Shown here piece by piece: positions 41,134-49,897 of a stretch of 60,209 bases of DNA. The stretch is from Clostridia bacterium (lineage in GTDB: Bacteria; Bacillota_A; Clostridia; Oscillospirales; CAG-272): positions 1-60,209 of the forward strand of contig JAFVXC010000004.1 of the NCBI GenBank assembly GCA_017501345.1, read 5' to 3'. Below the pieces are notes generated by a model. That model did no database searches. It saw only the letters and a list, made by a program, of their open reading frames with translations, and was not told the DNA's origin. The position numbers and the translations under genes are program-made. How positions within the stretch are numbered: position 1 is the first letter of the stretch; the number at the start of each line of letters is the position of its first letter.

Positions 41134-41397
41134 ATGGAACACGCAAAGATTGAGCGCATCAACGCGCTTGCAAGAAAGCAAAAATCAGAGGGACTGACCG
41201 ACGAGGAAAGGCGCGAGCAGGCGGCACTCCGCCAGGAATACGTTGCGGAGATCCGCGCGTCGCTCGGCGGAACGCTCGAAAGCACCGTCATCGTACGCCC
41301 CGACGGCACGAGGGAAGCGGTTTCGGAGCGCAGAAGAGCGCACGGCACCCCCGCGCCGATGAAGAAGAAGGACGTAGAGAGCGGAGACAAAAAATGA
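41134..41397 (+). CDS. DUF896 (YnzC-type) small protein
   Basis: An 87-residue protein with the DUF896 signature KIERINALARKQKSEGLTDE (5-24), then a second helix (ERREQAALRQEYVAEIRASL). Bacillus YnzC belongs to this family; its function is unknown, though its gene is linked to the SOS-response sulA-like yneA region there. The charged C-terminal tail is longer than in YnzC. It overlaps tsaE by 4 bp (ATGA). Confidence 0.85.
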   Translation: MEHAKIERINALARKQKSEGLTDEERREQAALRQEYVAEIRASLGGTLESTVIVRPDGTREAVSERRRAHGTPAPMKKKDVESGDKK

Positions 41398-41870
41398 CCG
41401 AGGTAACGCTTTTCAGCGCACACAGCGCATCCCCTGAGGAGACCGAGGCACTCGGCGTCTCGCTCGCAGAGCTTCTTCTCTCCGACACCTCCCTTCCCGC
41501 ATTCGTAGCACTGTACGGTGATCTCGGTGTCGGAAAGACCGCGTTCACACGCGGCGTCGCGTCGGTCATCTCGCCTGCGTCGACGGTTCGCTCCCCCACC
41601 TTCGCGCTCGTGAACGAATATCCCGCAAAGGACAGATCGACGCGCTTCTCGGCGATCTTTCACTTTGATATGTACCGCATCGAGAGCGAGGACGATCTCG
41701 ACTCGATCGGATTCTGGGACTACCCGATGAGACGGGGTCTGATCCTGACCGAATGGAGCGAAAACATCGAGGATGCGCTCCCCGAGGATTATATCAGACT
41801 GACGATCAAAAAGACGGACGAAAACGAAAGCGCGCGCACCGTCAAAGCAGAAAGGATCACTCGCGAATGA
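41394..41870 (+). CDS. tsaE: tRNA threonylcarbamoyladenosine ATPase TsaE
   Basis: A 158-residue P-loop ATPase needed with TsaB and TsaD for t6A at position 37 of ANN-reading tRNAs. Walker A is GDLGVGKTAF (about 42-51), followed by VRSPTFALVNEY and FHFDMYRI, then LTEWSENIEDALPEDYI. Normal length. It overlaps tsaB by four bases (ATGA), indicating translational coupling. tsaD is not in the window. Confidence 0.93.
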   Translation: MTEVTLFSAHSASPEETEALGVSLAELLLSDTSLPAFVALYGDLGVGKTAFTRGVASVISPASTVRSPTFALVNEYPAKDRSTRFSAIFHFDMYRIESEDDLDSIGFWDYPMRRGLILTEWSENIEDALPEDYIRLTIKKTDENESARTVKAERITRE

Positions 41871-42589
41871 TCATCCTTGCACTTGACTCCACCGCGGTAT
41901 CGGCGTCGGTCGCGCTTTGCGACGGCGAGCGACTTCTCGGTGAGATCCTGATCGAAAACGGAAATACCCACAGTGAGAATCTCCTGCCGATGGTAGAGGA
42001 TCTCCTCGGAAAATTCAATCTTACGGCGAAGGACGTGGATCTCTTTGCCTGCACGGCGGGGCCGGGCTCCTTTACGGGGGTTCGGATCGGAGCCGCGACG
42101 ATCAAGGGGCTTGCCTTCGGAACGAACAAGCCCTGTATCGGCGTTTCGACGCTCGCGTCTCTCGCGCGGAATCTCGTCGGCTTCGGCGCGGGGCACGAAA
42201 ACGGGATCATTGTTTCGCCCGTGATGAACGCGCGCCGCTCGCAGGTCTACAACGCGCTCTTCCGCATAAAGAACGGCGAGCCCGAGCGGCTCACGCCTGA
42301 CCGCGCGCTCGCGATCTCCGAGCTCGAAAGCGAGCTTCTCGGATACGGCGCGCCGATCTATCTGTGCGGCGACGGCTACAACATCACAAAAGAGGGCTTC
42401 AGATCCCTCTCTGCCGAGGAAACGCCGATCCGTCTCCGTATGCAAAGCGCATACTCGACCGCAGTTGAGGCGCTCCGTCTTTACGAGAGCGGTGTCAGCC
42501 CCTCCGATCGCGAGCTCACGCCCGTCTATCTCCGTCCCTGCCAAGCAGAAAGGGAGAGGCTGGAGCGCGAGGCTGCATCGGGCACTTAA
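41867..42589 (+). CDS. tsaB: tRNA threonylcarbamoyladenosine protein TsaB
   Basis: A 240-residue ASKHA-fold protein that scaffolds TsaD and TsaE. It begins MIILALDSTAVSASVALCDG, with family blocks NTHSENLLPMVEDLL and ACTAGPGSFTGVRIGAATIKGLA. The start was set at the ATGA overlap with tsaE rather than an upstream in-frame ATG. A rimI-type N-acetyltransferase gene often follows in Firmicutes but is absent here; rpiB follows instead. Confidence 0.93.
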   Translation: MIILALDSTAVSASVALCDGERLLGEILIENGNTHSENLLPMVEDLLGKFNLTAKDVDLFACTAGPGSFTGVRIGAATIKGLAFGTNKPCIGVSTLASLARNLVGFGAGHENGIIVSPVMNARRSQVYNALFRIKNGEPERLTPDRALAISELESELLGYGAPIYLCGDGYNITKEGFRSLSAEETPIRLRMQSAYSTAVEALRLYESGVSPSDRELTPVYLRPCQAERERLEREAASGT

Positions 42590-42635
42590 GCAGCTTATAT
42601 TAACTTTAATAAATAAAATGGAAGGAATTATAAAA

Positions 42636-43097
42636 ATGAAACTTGTTATCGGTTGTGATCACGCAGGATACGAGCTGAAGGGCCCCGTTATGGAGCATCT
42701 CAAGGAGAAGGGATACGAGCTGATCGACGTCGGCACGCACTCGACCGACAGCTGCAACTACCCCGATTACGCATACGCCGTCTGTGAGGCGATCAGAAAG
42801 GGAGACGCCGATCTCGGCATCCTGATCTGCGGCACAGGCGTCGGTATGTCGATCGCGGCAAACAAATATGAAGGCATCCGCGCAGCTTGCGTTTCGGATA
42901 CCTTCTCGGCACGTCTCACCCGCCAGCACAACGACACGAACGTCCTGTGCTTCGGTGCACGCGTCGTCGGTCTCGGTATTGCGTGCGACCTTTGCGACAA
43001 CTTCCTTGAGGCAGAATACGAGGGCGGCAAGCATCAGAAGCGCGTTGATATGATTATGGCGATCGAAGCGGGCACCTTCCGTCCCACGAACTCGTGA
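42636..43097 (+). CDS. rpiB: Ribose-5-phosphate isomerase B
   Basis: A 153-residue RpiB/LacA-family isomerase converting ribose-5-phosphate and ribulose-5-phosphate. It starts MKLVIGCDHAGYELKGPVME. The active-site Cys region GILICGTGVGMSIAANKYEGIRAA and the later RQHNDTNVLCFGARVVG are conserved. A GGAAGGA site lies nine bases before the ATG. Together with rpe downstream it covers the non-oxidative pentose-phosphate entry. Confidence 0.94.
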   Translation: MKLVIGCDHAGYELKGPVMEHLKEKGYELIDVGTHSTDSCNYPDYAYAVCEAIRKGDADLGILICGTGVGMSIAANKYEGIRAACVSDTFSARLTRQHNDTNVLCFGARVVGLGIACDLCDNFLEAEYEGGKHQKRVDMIMAIEAGTFRPTNS

Positions 43098-43099
43098 TT

Positions 43100-43966
43100 A
43101 TGGCAAAAGAGCCTATGAAGCGCGCCGAATTCGACGAGGAAACGGGAAAGCCCCTTCCCCGTCGGATCGCCGCTGTACTGAAGGCGGTCGCGGGCAAGCC
43201 CGACCCGAAATATTTCACCTCTGCCGTGATCGTCGCGGCGGGCTCTTCCACCCGTATGGGCGGCGGCTCGAAGCAGCTTATGGAGCTGTGCGGCATTCCC
43301 GTGATCGTTCACACCCTCCGTGCGTTCGCGAATACGCCCTGCATCCACGAGATCGTCGTGGTGGTACGGAGATCTGAGCTTGACGTCTACCGCGAATTGA
43401 TCAAAGCGTACAGCCTCACGAAAATATCCGCAGTCATCGAGGGAGGCGCGACCCGACAGGAATCGGTCCGTCTCGGGCTTGATGCGGTGAATCCGAAATC
43501 CGCCTATATCGCGATCTCGGACGGCGCTCGCTGTCTCCTCACCGAGGAGATGATCACGCGTGTCTGCCGCAACGCCTATCTCCACGGCGCGGCTACCGCG
43601 GCAACGCGGGCAACCGACACCGTAAAGCTCGAAAGCAAGCAGGCGTTCATCGAGTCGACGACCGATCGCCGCCGCACCTGGCAAGCGCAGACGCCGCAGG
43701 TCTTCAAGACGAATCTTTACAGAGCGGCGGCATACACCGCGCTCGAGAGCAAATTCGAGGGCACCGACGACAACTCTCTCGTCGAGGAGATCGACTATCC
43801 CGTAAAGCTGGTCGATTGCGGCAGAGAAAACATTAAGATCACGACCCCCGTCGATCTGTATATTGCCGAGGCGATCCTGCGCTACCGCAGGGACACGGTC
43901 TACCGTAGCCCTGAGCCGTCAAAGGACCGATCCGAGGACACCCCCGATAAGGAGGAGAATGCATAA
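43100..43966 (+). CDS. ispD: 2-C-methyl-D-erythritol 4-phosphate cytidylyltransferase
   Basis: A 288-residue enzyme of the DXP isoprenoid pathway; makes CDP-methylerythritol. The nucleotide-binding motif [17 protein letters not shown] lies at about 43-59 after an unusually long 40-residue N-terminal extension. [26 protein letters not shown] and the C-terminal [19 protein letters not shown] blocks are conserved. A GTG six bases upstream, overlapping the rpiB stop, is an alternative start. The charged C-terminal tail is also extra. Directly upstream of ispF. Confidence 0.92.
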   Translation: MAKEPMKRAEFDEETGKPLPRRIAAVLKAVAGKPDPKYFTSAVIVAAGSSTRMGGGSKQLMELCGIPVIVHTLRAFANTPCIHEIVVVVRRSELDVYRELIKAYSLTKISAVIEGGATRQESVRLGLDAVNPKSAYIAISDGARCLLTEEMITRVCRNAYLHGAATAATRATDTVKLESKQAFIESTTDRRRTWQAQTPQVFKTNLYRAAAYTALESKFEGTDDNSLVEEIDYPVKLVDCGRENIKITTPVDLYIAEAILRYRRDTVYRSPEPSKDRSEDTPDKEENA

Positions 43967-44433
43967 TGCGTATCGGACAAGGCTATGACGTACACCGTCT
44001 CGTTGAGGGACGTCGACTGATCCTCGGCGGCGTGGATATTCCCCACACCGTCGGTCTGCTCGGACATTCGGACGCCGACGTTCTCCTGCACGCGATCGCA
44101 GATGCGCTTCTCGGCGCGGCAGCATTCGGCGACATTGGCAAGCATTTTCCCGACAGCGATCCCGCGTACAAGGGGATCTCGAGTCTGACGCTTCTCTCAC
44201 ACGTCGGCACGCTTCTCAAAGAAAACGGCTTCCGCATCATCAATATCGACTCAACCGTGATCGCGCAAAGCCCGAAGCTCGCGCCACACATTCCCCTGAT
44301 GCGCGAGAATATCGCGTCGGCGCTCGGGATCGACGCGTCGTCGGTCAGCGTCAAGGCTACGACCGAGGAGCATCTCGGATTTACGGGCGAGGGGCTGGGC
44401 ATCGCGGCACAGGCGATCGCGCTGATCGAATAA
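43966..44433 (+). CDS. ispF: 2-C-methyl-D-erythritol 2,4-cyclodiphosphate synthase
   Basis: A 155-residue enzyme that cyclises the IspE product in the DXP pathway. Zinc ligands are visible in GYDVHRL (Asp8, His10) and His42 of [19 protein letters not shown]. The [20 protein letters not shown] block near the C-terminus is conserved. Normal length; its ATG overlaps the last base of ispD. Confidence 0.95.
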   Translation: MRIGQGYDVHRLVEGRRLILGGVDIPHTVGLLGHSDADVLLHAIADALLGAAAFGDIGKHFPDSDPAYKGISSLTLLSHVGTLLKENGFRIINIDSTVIAQSPKLAPHIPLMRENIASALGIDASSVSVKATTEEHLGFTGEGLGIAAQAIALIE

Positions 44434-44768
44434 GCCTGCATACGGCGACATTCACAAAAGCAGCGCGCGGCTTCCCGAAAAGCCGCAGACGGCTGTGCCA
44501 TCCCTCGGATGGCGTCGGTCAAGCGGCGGAGGACACTTGTTCCTCCGCCAAAGGCAGCGGCGCGAGCGCTCTTTCGTCAAACGTCCGTGCTTTTCGTCCT
44601 TCCTCCGCTCGCGCAGTTCTCACTGCCGATTCTTCGGCGGTGCCGACAATACAGAATATGTCGCTTTTCCGCGATCCGACACGATTCCCACGAAAAATTA
44701 CGGCCTTACGGGATAAGCCCTCGCTTACCCGAGCCGAATGAAATTCAAACAGAAAGGCTTTCTGCAGT
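44434..44768. other. 335-bp intergenic stretch without a supported gene
   Basis: I see no convincing coding region. Short open frames here are rich in Arg, Ser and Pro and look like random GC-rich translation. One hairpin, GGCGGAGGA (44525-44533) with TCCTCCGCC (44541-44549), has no T-run. It could be remnants of a degraded gene between ispF and rpe. Confidence 0.5.
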
Positions 44769-45449
44769 ATGATATATATTTCTCCCTCTCTGCTCGCCGC
44801 CGACTTTACGAGGCTCGGCGAGGAGGTCCGCCGCATCGCGGACGCAGGTGCGGATTACCTGCACCTCGACGTGATGGACGGCTCCTTCGTGCCGAACATC
44901 TCCTTCGGCTTTCCCGTGATCGAGGCGCTCCGCTCCGAGACCCCCCTTCTCTTCGACGTGCATCTGATGATCCGTGATCCTCTCCGCTACATCGACGCCT
45001 TTGCGAAGGCGGGCGCGGACATCATCACCTTCCATTTTGAAAGCTGTGACGATCCGCGCGCCGTGATAGAGGCGATCCGTGAAAAGGATATCCGCGTGGG
45101 AATGGCGATCTCGCCCGACACCGACGTCGATACGGTGAAGCCCTATCTCGACAAGATCGATATGCTTCTCGTGATGACGGTCTACCCCGGCTTCGGCGGT
45201 CAGCAGCTCATCCCCCGCACCCTCAGGAAGGTTCGCGCGGCGAGAGAATACGCCGAGGCGAATGGGCTCTCCCTCAGCATAGAGGTGGACGGCGGCGTCT
45301 ACGACAGCAACGTGCATCTCGTCACCGAGGCGGGAGCGAACGTGATCGTCGCAGGCTCTGCGATCTTCGGCTCGAAAACGCCCCGCAAGGTTATCCTTGC
45401 GATGCGGCGGTCGGCAGAGGAGCATCCCTTTCTTCCGAACGAAAATTAA
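44769..45449 (+). CDS. rpe: Ribulose-phosphate 3-epimerase
   Basis: A 226-residue TIM-barrel enzyme converting ribulose-5-phosphate and xylulose-5-phosphate. SPSLLAADFTRLGEEV at the start, HLDVMDGSFVPNISFG (about 32-47), FDVHLMI (about 64-70), MTVYPGFGGQ and EVDGGVYDSN are the family blocks with the metal-binding His and catalytic Asp residues. Normal length. An AGAAAGG site lies about 11 bases before the ATG. Confidence 0.95.
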   Translation: MIYISPSLLAADFTRLGEEVRRIADAGADYLHLDVMDGSFVPNISFGFPVIEALRSETPLLFDVHLMIRDPLRYIDAFAKAGADIITFHFESCDDPRAVIEAIREKDIRVGMAISPDTDVDTVKPYLDKIDMLLVMTVYPGFGGQQLIPRTLRKVRAAREYAEANGLSLSIEVDGGVYDSNVHLVTEAGANVIVAGSAIFGSKTPRKVILAMRRSAEEHPFLPNEN

Positions 45450-45466
45450 TGGGTCTTCCGAGCAAA

Positions 45467-45496
45467 TTGTATGAATTTCTCGCATTCTGTTATAAT
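45467..45496 (+). promoter_or_regulatory. Candidate distal promoter of the second SipW locus
   Basis: TTGTAT, an 18-base spacer and a perfect TATAAT lie about 155-185 bp upstream of the gene at 45652. Confidence 0.5.
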
Positions 45497-45533
45497 AACA
45501 TACAATTTGTTGACAAAAAATCAAAAAAAGCTA

Positions 45534-45562
45534 TTGCAATTTTTGGAATTTTGTGTTAGACT
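45534..45562 (+). promoter_or_regulatory. Candidate proximal promoter of the second SipW locus
   Basis: TTGCAA, a 17-base spacer and TAGACT. A TTGACA (45510-45515) just upstream lacks a matching -10. The surrounding 80 bp is strongly AT-rich. Confidence 0.45.
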
Positions 45563-45651
45563 GTATTTGTATACTTGTAAAATCCGTGTGAACACCGGTT
45601 TTACTTCCTAATTTTACTTTCTTTGCCCCGTGCAGAAAAGAAAGGATACTT

Positions 45652-46164
45652 ATGAAAAAAATCAAATGGATCGCAGCCCTCTTGATCTTCCTCAGCGTTC
45701 TGATATTGATCGGCATCGGGCTTATGGCGTACTTTATGTTTAACCCGACCAAGGGAACTGAGATGATCCGACTCGATCTGGAGCACGACGTTCGCAAGAT
45801 CGTTGATTTCACCGATCTCACACTCGTTCCGGGTGAAGCATCAAAATACAGCCTCATTCTCACAAGTGCATACGAGGACGATTACGACATCTCGCTTCAT
45901 TTCTCGGAGACCGAGGACCGCTTTCTCAAGGAATACGCCTACGTGCGCATCGAATGCGGGGACGAGGTCCTGTGCAACAAGCGCCTTTCTGAGGTGCTCG
46001 ACGGTGATCCGATTGCCTTCAAGCATCGACTTTCAAGCGAGACCGACTGCGAGGTCGTGGTTTCCTATTCCCTCCCCATCGAGATCGGAAACGAAGCGGA
46101 GGGCACAGCCGCAGAATTTTCTCTTATGATCGTCGCAACCAACGAGGGGGACTTCTATGAGTAA
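45652..46164 (+). CDS. Membrane-anchored beta-domain protein of the second SipW locus
   Basis: A 170-residue protein with a Lys-rich start and one hydrophobic segment (about 5-30), followed by an exported beta-rich domain. Strands such as RIECGDEVLCNKRLSEVL and TDCEVVVSYSLPIEIG resemble the TasA/CalY fold, but the typical FTVG block is absent. It overlaps the following signal peptidase gene by 8 bp. It may be a small matrix component or an accessory of the peptidase; I do not recognise a named family. Confidence 0.6.
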   Translation: MKKIKWIAALLIFLSVLILIGIGLMAYFMFNPTKGTEMIRLDLEHDVRKIVDFTDLTLVPGEASKYSLILTSAYEDDYDISLHFSETEDRFLKEYAYVRIECGDEVLCNKRLSEVLDGDPIAFKHRLSSETDCEVVVSYSLPIEIGNEAEGTAAEFSLMIVATNEGDFYE

Positions 46165-47080
46165 AAAAGGCGTTAAGAAGGCACTTCGTATCGTAGGAAA
46201 CTGTTTTCTCTACCTTTTCCTCCTTTTGTGTATTTTTTCGGTCGTTCTGACCGTGGCGTCGAAGAAGGACAGCGATGGTGCTGCCAACATCTTCGGTCAT
46301 CAGATCCGCGTCGTCACGTCGGACTCAATGGCAAAGTGCGACCATACCGACGTTTCGCAGTATAAGATCAAAAGCATTCCCGTCCGTTCTCTTCTTCTGA
46401 TCGACCTTGTGCCCGACAATGAAGCAAAGGCGGAGAAATGGTATTCCTCTCTCAAGGTCGGAGACGTTCTGACCATCCGTTACGTCTATACCTCGCAGGT
46501 GACCATTACCCACCGTATCGTTTCGATCAACGAAAAGGCAGACGGCGGTTATATGATCGAGCTGAAGGGCGACAATACCTCCTCTATGTCGGGTGCTCTC
46601 TCTCAGACAATCGACACGAGCGACACGGACAGCCCGAACTACGTGGTCGGCAAGGTCACGGGACAATCCTATCCGCTCGGTGTTTTCCTCAGTCTTTTGA
46701 AGTCTCCTGTGGGCATCATTCTCGTTATCATTCTCCCCTGCTTCATCATCATTCTCCTTGAGATCCTGCGGATCGTGGGTCTTTACAGTGCCGAGAAACG
46801 GAAAAAGCACGAGGAGGAGCGCGAAGAAAAGGAGAACGAGCTTGAGGAGCTTCGCCGTAAGCTCGCAGAGCTTGAGGGAAGCAACGCCGCAGGATCCGTC
46901 ATAGACACACCAGCCGAAGCCTCCGAGCTTCCGAGGACCGGCGATTCGTCAGAATCAAGCACCAAGACAGAGCCTGAAGCAACCATCACAAATATTGATC
47001 CCGTAACCGAAAGCACGAAGGATCAAGACCAACCCAATATCGAGCCGACACCGTATGGCGGTGACAGCATCGACACCTAA
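46157..47080 (+). CDS. Divergent SipW-type signal peptidase I
   Basis: A 307-residue membrane peptidase. The first hydrophobic segment is at about 14-34. The catalytic block is RVVTSDSMAK with Ser57, and ITHRI gives His119, the Ser/His dyad of SipW/ER-type enzymes. A second membrane segment (about 176-206) is followed by a long cytoplasmic coiled coil (EEREEKENELEELRRKLAEL, about 217-236) and an acidic tail. The Ser-to-His spacing (62 residues) is 22 longer than in the enzyme at 10183-10860. It probably processes the two TasA-like proteins encoded downstream. Confidence 0.8.
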   Translation: MSKKGVKKALRIVGNCFLYLFLLLCIFSVVLTVASKKDSDGAANIFGHQIRVVTSDSMAKCDHTDVSQYKIKSIPVRSLLLIDLVPDNEAKAEKWYSSLKVGDVLTIRYVYTSQVTITHRIVSINEKADGGYMIELKGDNTSSMSGALSQTIDTSDTDSPNYVVGKVTGQSYPLGVFLSLLKSPVGIILVIILPCFIIILLEILRIVGLYSAEKRKKHEEEREEKENELEELRRKLAELEGSNAAGSVIDTPAEASELPRTGDSSESSTKTEPEATITNIDPVTESTKDQDQPNIEPTPYGGDSIDT

Positions 47081-47100
47081 GATTCAGAGAGTACAACAAT

Positions 47101-47379
47101 ATGAAAACAGCAATTATCGTTTTTATGATCGTAGCGGTCGTTTCCGCTATCTTTACCATCGTATACGTCATAGTAGACCTCATCGTCGAAGCGCAAAGAA
47201 AGCGCGCCCTCAAGAATGCGGTTGAGACCGCAGAGGAGGCTGCAGAAATGGCAGAAGAGGCAGCAGAAATGGCAGAAGCGGCACAGCAGCAGTCCTCCGA
47301 TTCGGGCGAGACCTCGTCCGAGTCTGCACCTGCCGAGGAAGCACCCTCGCCCGACGTTGAGATCACCGAGGCGCCCTGA
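47101..47379 (+). CDS. Small membrane protein with Ala/Glu coiled-coil repeats
   Basis: A 92-residue protein: one N-terminal membrane segment (about 3-28), then a helical Ala/Glu/Met stretch with repeating AEEAAEM heptad-like units (about 41-60), then a Ser/Glu/Pro-rich acidic tail. There is no SipW-type cleavage block. It lies between the signal peptidase and its likely substrates, 20 bp after the former. It may interact with the peptidase coiled coil. The family is not recognised. Confidence 0.6.
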   Translation: MKTAIIVFMIVAVVSAIFTIVYVIVDLIVEAQRKRALKNAVETAEEAAEMAEEAAEMAEAAQQQSSDSGETSSESAPAEEAPSPDVEITEAP

Positions 47380-47466
47380 CATCACGCAGCACCGATCAAA
47401 ACAGTTTGAACCACCGCTTTTTGCGGTCCTTCAATAAAAACTTATAGGAAAGGAGGAAACACAATT

Positions 47467-48168
47467 ATGGCCAACAGAAAAAGAGCCCTTCTTATCTCCT
47501 GTGCGATCATTCTGCTTTGTCTTGCTATCATTGCAGGTATGACGTACTCCCTGTTCACCGAATCGTTTACCGTCCAGAATCATCTGCAGGCAGGCGACCT
47601 TGATATCCAGCTGACCAGAACCAATCTGAAATACGGTATTCTCAATGCGGACGGCTACATCGAGGACTTCGAAAACAAACAGTCTCTCGAGCTGACCAAC
47701 ACCAATACTGCGGATCTTAACGTATTCGGCATTGATTCCAAGGACATCAGAATTGCCCCCGAATGCTACTTTGAAGCAGCGTTTGAGATCGACAACATCG
47801 GCGAGGTTGCTTTCAACTACAGCGTAGACCTCGTTCTTTCCGGTGAGGCTACGGATCTTGCAAAGCAGCTTCAGGTTACGATCACGGAGTCTGACGGTGA
47901 CGTAGTCGTCAAGTGGCTGAGCGATCTTACGGCAGCGGACGGTTACTATATCGCACACGTTCACGAAATGTCTGTTAACGATCCTGCTGAGACCTTCACC
48001 GTTCGAATTGACTTCGTCGACGACGTAGTCTACAATCCCACCGTGGACCTCAATGCGGGTGAGACCTTTATGGACAACGACCTCGCACAAACCAAGACTG
48101 CAAAGTTTGACCTGATCGTCTCTGCGACCCAGCAGTCGAAGCCCGGCTCGACCGCGACCAATCCGTAA
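47467..48168 (+). CDS. TasA-like exported protein of the second SipW locus
   Basis: A 233-residue protein. Its hydrophobic segment (about 8-30) ends GMTYSLFTESFTVQNHLQAG, the SipW-type layout (compare AYFTDTD in the first locus), followed by DLDIQLTRTNLKYG. The exported region is beta-rich (AAFEIDNIGEVAFNYSVDLV) and ends KFDLIVSATQQ, like the C-terminal strand of TasA-like proteins. A GAAAGGAGG site precedes the ATG. It is probably a fibre-type subunit processed by the upstream peptidase. Confidence 0.75.
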   Translation: MANRKRALLISCAIILLCLAIIAGMTYSLFTESFTVQNHLQAGDLDIQLTRTNLKYGILNADGYIEDFENKQSLELTNTNTADLNVFGIDSKDIRIAPECYFEAAFEIDNIGEVAFNYSVDLVLSGEATDLAKQLQVTITESDGDVVVKWLSDLTAADGYYIAHVHEMSVNDPAETFTVRIDFVDDVVYNPTVDLNAGETFMDNDLAQTKTAKFDLIVSATQQSKPGSTATNP

Positions 48169-48191
48169 TTCTCTGTTTCCGCTATGACGTC

Positions 48192-48227
48192 TTGGACTTG
48201 CGTTATAGTTCACCTTCACAAGTCCAA
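48192..48227. other. Hairpin between the two TasA-like genes of the second locus
   Basis: TTGGACTTG and CAAGTCCAA form a 9-bp stem with an 18-base loop; no T-run follows. The first SipW operon has comparable intercistronic hairpins. Confidence 0.5.
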
Positions 48228-48252
48228 ATCTATCAGAAAGAGTTTCTAGCTT

Positions 48253-49620
48253 ATGAAAAAGAAAGCTTTATTTTCTTCGATTCTTACGATCGCTCTTTGC
48301 CTCTGTCTGATTGCCGGCTCTACCTTCGCGCTGTTCACCAGCGAGACCAAGGTAAGCATTTCGGTTACTGCAGGCAAGGTTGAAATGATCGCAAGTGTCG
48401 ATTCTCTCAAGCTCTATTCCGTTGAAGCAAAAGACGGCGGTACAGAGGTTGACGAATTCGGCAACACGTACGAGTACGTAGAGCAGACCGGCGAATTTGC
48501 CAATACCGGCACTGCTGTATTCGACGAGTCTACCGCAACGCTGACGCTCAACCGCATCACCCCCGGTGATAAGGTTGAATTCAACGTTACGGGAGCAAAC
48601 AACAGCGACGTTAAGATTCTTTACCGTTACAAGGTTACTTGCACCGACGGCTTCGCGCTGATGAGCGGTCTCGTTGTAACCATTGACGGCGCAAAGTACG
48701 AATCCCTGAGCTCCTTCACCTCTCCTTGGGCAGAGCTCGCAGCAGGAACTGCTATGAATAACGTTCCGGTTGCGATCGAGCTTCCCGTAAAGGCAGGCAA
48801 CGAGTATCAGACGCTCACCACTGCAATCACCGTGACCGTTGAGGCGGTTCAGGCGAATGCTAAGGTCGAGGACAACACCGCGCCTGTTGTTACCTATATT
48901 GAGAAGATCGATAATGCAGCGGATGCAGCAACTGCTATCGCTGACAGCACCACCGATTACGTAATGCTGACTGCTGATATTGCAGATCAGATCGTTGTTG
49001 ACGCCGACGTTTCCAACAAGACCATTGATGCTTGTGGCAATGACGTATCCTTTGACTTCAACGGCAAGCTTGAAAACGTTGTTGTTACGGGTATCGTTAC
49101 CGAAAATGCAAAGCGCGCGGTTGACGTTGTAAATGCAAGCGGCGATATTGCGATTGTTGACTGCACGCTTATCAGCGGCTCCGGAACGGGCGCTTCTGCC
49201 ATCGGTCACGGTCCCAACGTAAACGTAACGGTAGACCGTTGCAACATTTCTTCTAATGGCATCGGCAAAACCTACGGTATGTACTACAGCGGCGCCAGCG
49301 GAAGCCTTATCATCACCAATTCCGTTTTCGGAGAGTTCACCTCTTGGACTATTACGTCGAACAGCACCATCAACGGTGACGTAGTTATTGACAACTGTGT
49401 TTTCAATACTAAGGACGGCGTATTCAAAACCCTTGGCGGCGGTATTACCGGTGACTTCACCTTCACCAACAACACGATGAACGGTTGCTACGGTCACGAC
49501 GGCTCCGAAACGAATCCGAAGCTGAACAACCTCGTTGTTTCCGGTAGTGGTCCCGTTGTTTGCGGCGGTACTAAAACCGTTTCCGGCAACATTCGTAATG
49601 GTGTAGAGTGGACGCAGTAA
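48253..49620 (+). CDS. TasA-like N-terminus fused to a right-handed beta-helix
   Basis: A 455-residue exported protein. The signal (about 4-25) ends GSTFALFTSETKVSISVTAG, the SipW layout, followed by a TasA-like beta domain (about 30-200) ending in TVTVEAVQANAK. Residues 215-445 are built of short repeating strands (IAIVDCTLISGSG, VNVTVDRCNISSNG, LIITNSVFGEF, VVIDNCVFNTKDG, DFTFTNNTMNG) typical of a right-handed parallel beta-helix, as in carbohydrate-active or adhesive proteins. No catalytic residues can be picked out. The combination suggests a fibre-attached adhesin or glycan-binding tip. It is last in the operon, followed by a strong terminator. Confidence 0.75.
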   Translation: MKKKALFSSILTIALCLCLIAGSTFALFTSETKVSISVTAGKVEMIASVDSLKLYSVEAKDGGTEVDEFGNTYEYVEQTGEFANTGTAVFDESTATLTLNRITPGDKVEFNVTGANNSDVKILYRYKVTCTDGFALMSGLVVTIDGAKYESLSSFTSPWAELAAGTAMNNVPVAIELPVKAGNEYQTLTTAITVTVEAVQANAKVEDNTAPVVTYIEKIDNAADAATAIADSTTDYVMLTADIADQIVVDADVSNKTIDACGNDVSFDFNGKLENVVVTGIVTENAKRAVDVVNASGDIAIVDCTLISGSGTGASAIGHGPNVNVTVDRCNISSNGIGKTYGMYYSGASGSLIITNSVFGEFTSWTITSNSTINGDVVIDNCVFNTKDGVFKTLGGGITGDFTFTNNTMNGCYGHDGSETNPKLNNLVVSGSGPVVCGGTKTVSGNIRNGVEWTQ

Positions 49621-49663
49621 TAATTTGATTCCTGCGTTTTACCCAAATCGAATCTAATCCCCT

Positions 49664-49695
49664 CCCCCGCGCCTGTTGGCGCGGGGGTTTTGTTT
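49664..49695 (+). terminator. Terminator of the second SipW locus
   Basis: CCCCCGCGCC and GGCGCGGGGG form a perfect 10-bp stem with loop TGTT, followed by TTTTGTTTG. Confidence 0.9.
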
Positions 49696-49758
49696 GATCC
49701 CACACAAAGATCCCCTTCAACGCCTTCACAAAAATCTTCGTAAAATTTGAAAAATCCC

Positions 49759-49787
49759 TTGACAAACCGCGCGCTTTGTGCTACACT
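49759..49787 (+). promoter_or_regulatory. Promoter of the aromatic amino acid operon
   Basis: TTGACA, a 17-base spacer and TACACT. Transcription would start near 49794, about 50 bases before the leader peptide. Confidence 0.8.
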
Positions 49788-49843
49788 ATAGGAAATTCTT
49801 GATTACAAGGATTTCTAATCTATTTTTTTAAGGAAAACGCTTT

Positions 49844-49897
49844 ATGTTCTCTATCTGTTTCGAGGCATACTATTATTACTTTTACACCGTATCCTGA
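49844..49897 (+). CDS. Tyr/Phe-rich leader peptide
   Basis: A 17-codon reading frame, MFSICFEAYYYYFYTVS, after an AAGGAAA site about nine bases upstream. Eight of 17 residues are Tyr (5) or Phe (3), with four Tyr codons in a row at 49868-49879, another Phe at 49880 and Tyr at 49883. The stop is at 49895-49897. Its last codons overlap the first strand of the RNA stem at 49878-49912. It is the expected control peptide for ribosome-mediated attenuation of the downstream Tyr/Phe biosynthesis genes. The role is inferred from composition, position and RNA structure. Confidence 0.85.
   Translation: MFSICFEAYYYYFYTVS

Noticed and set aside
44434..44768. Small genes in the ispF-rpe gap
   Set aside because: The open frames are Arg/Pro/Ser-rich with no ribosome site or family likeness.
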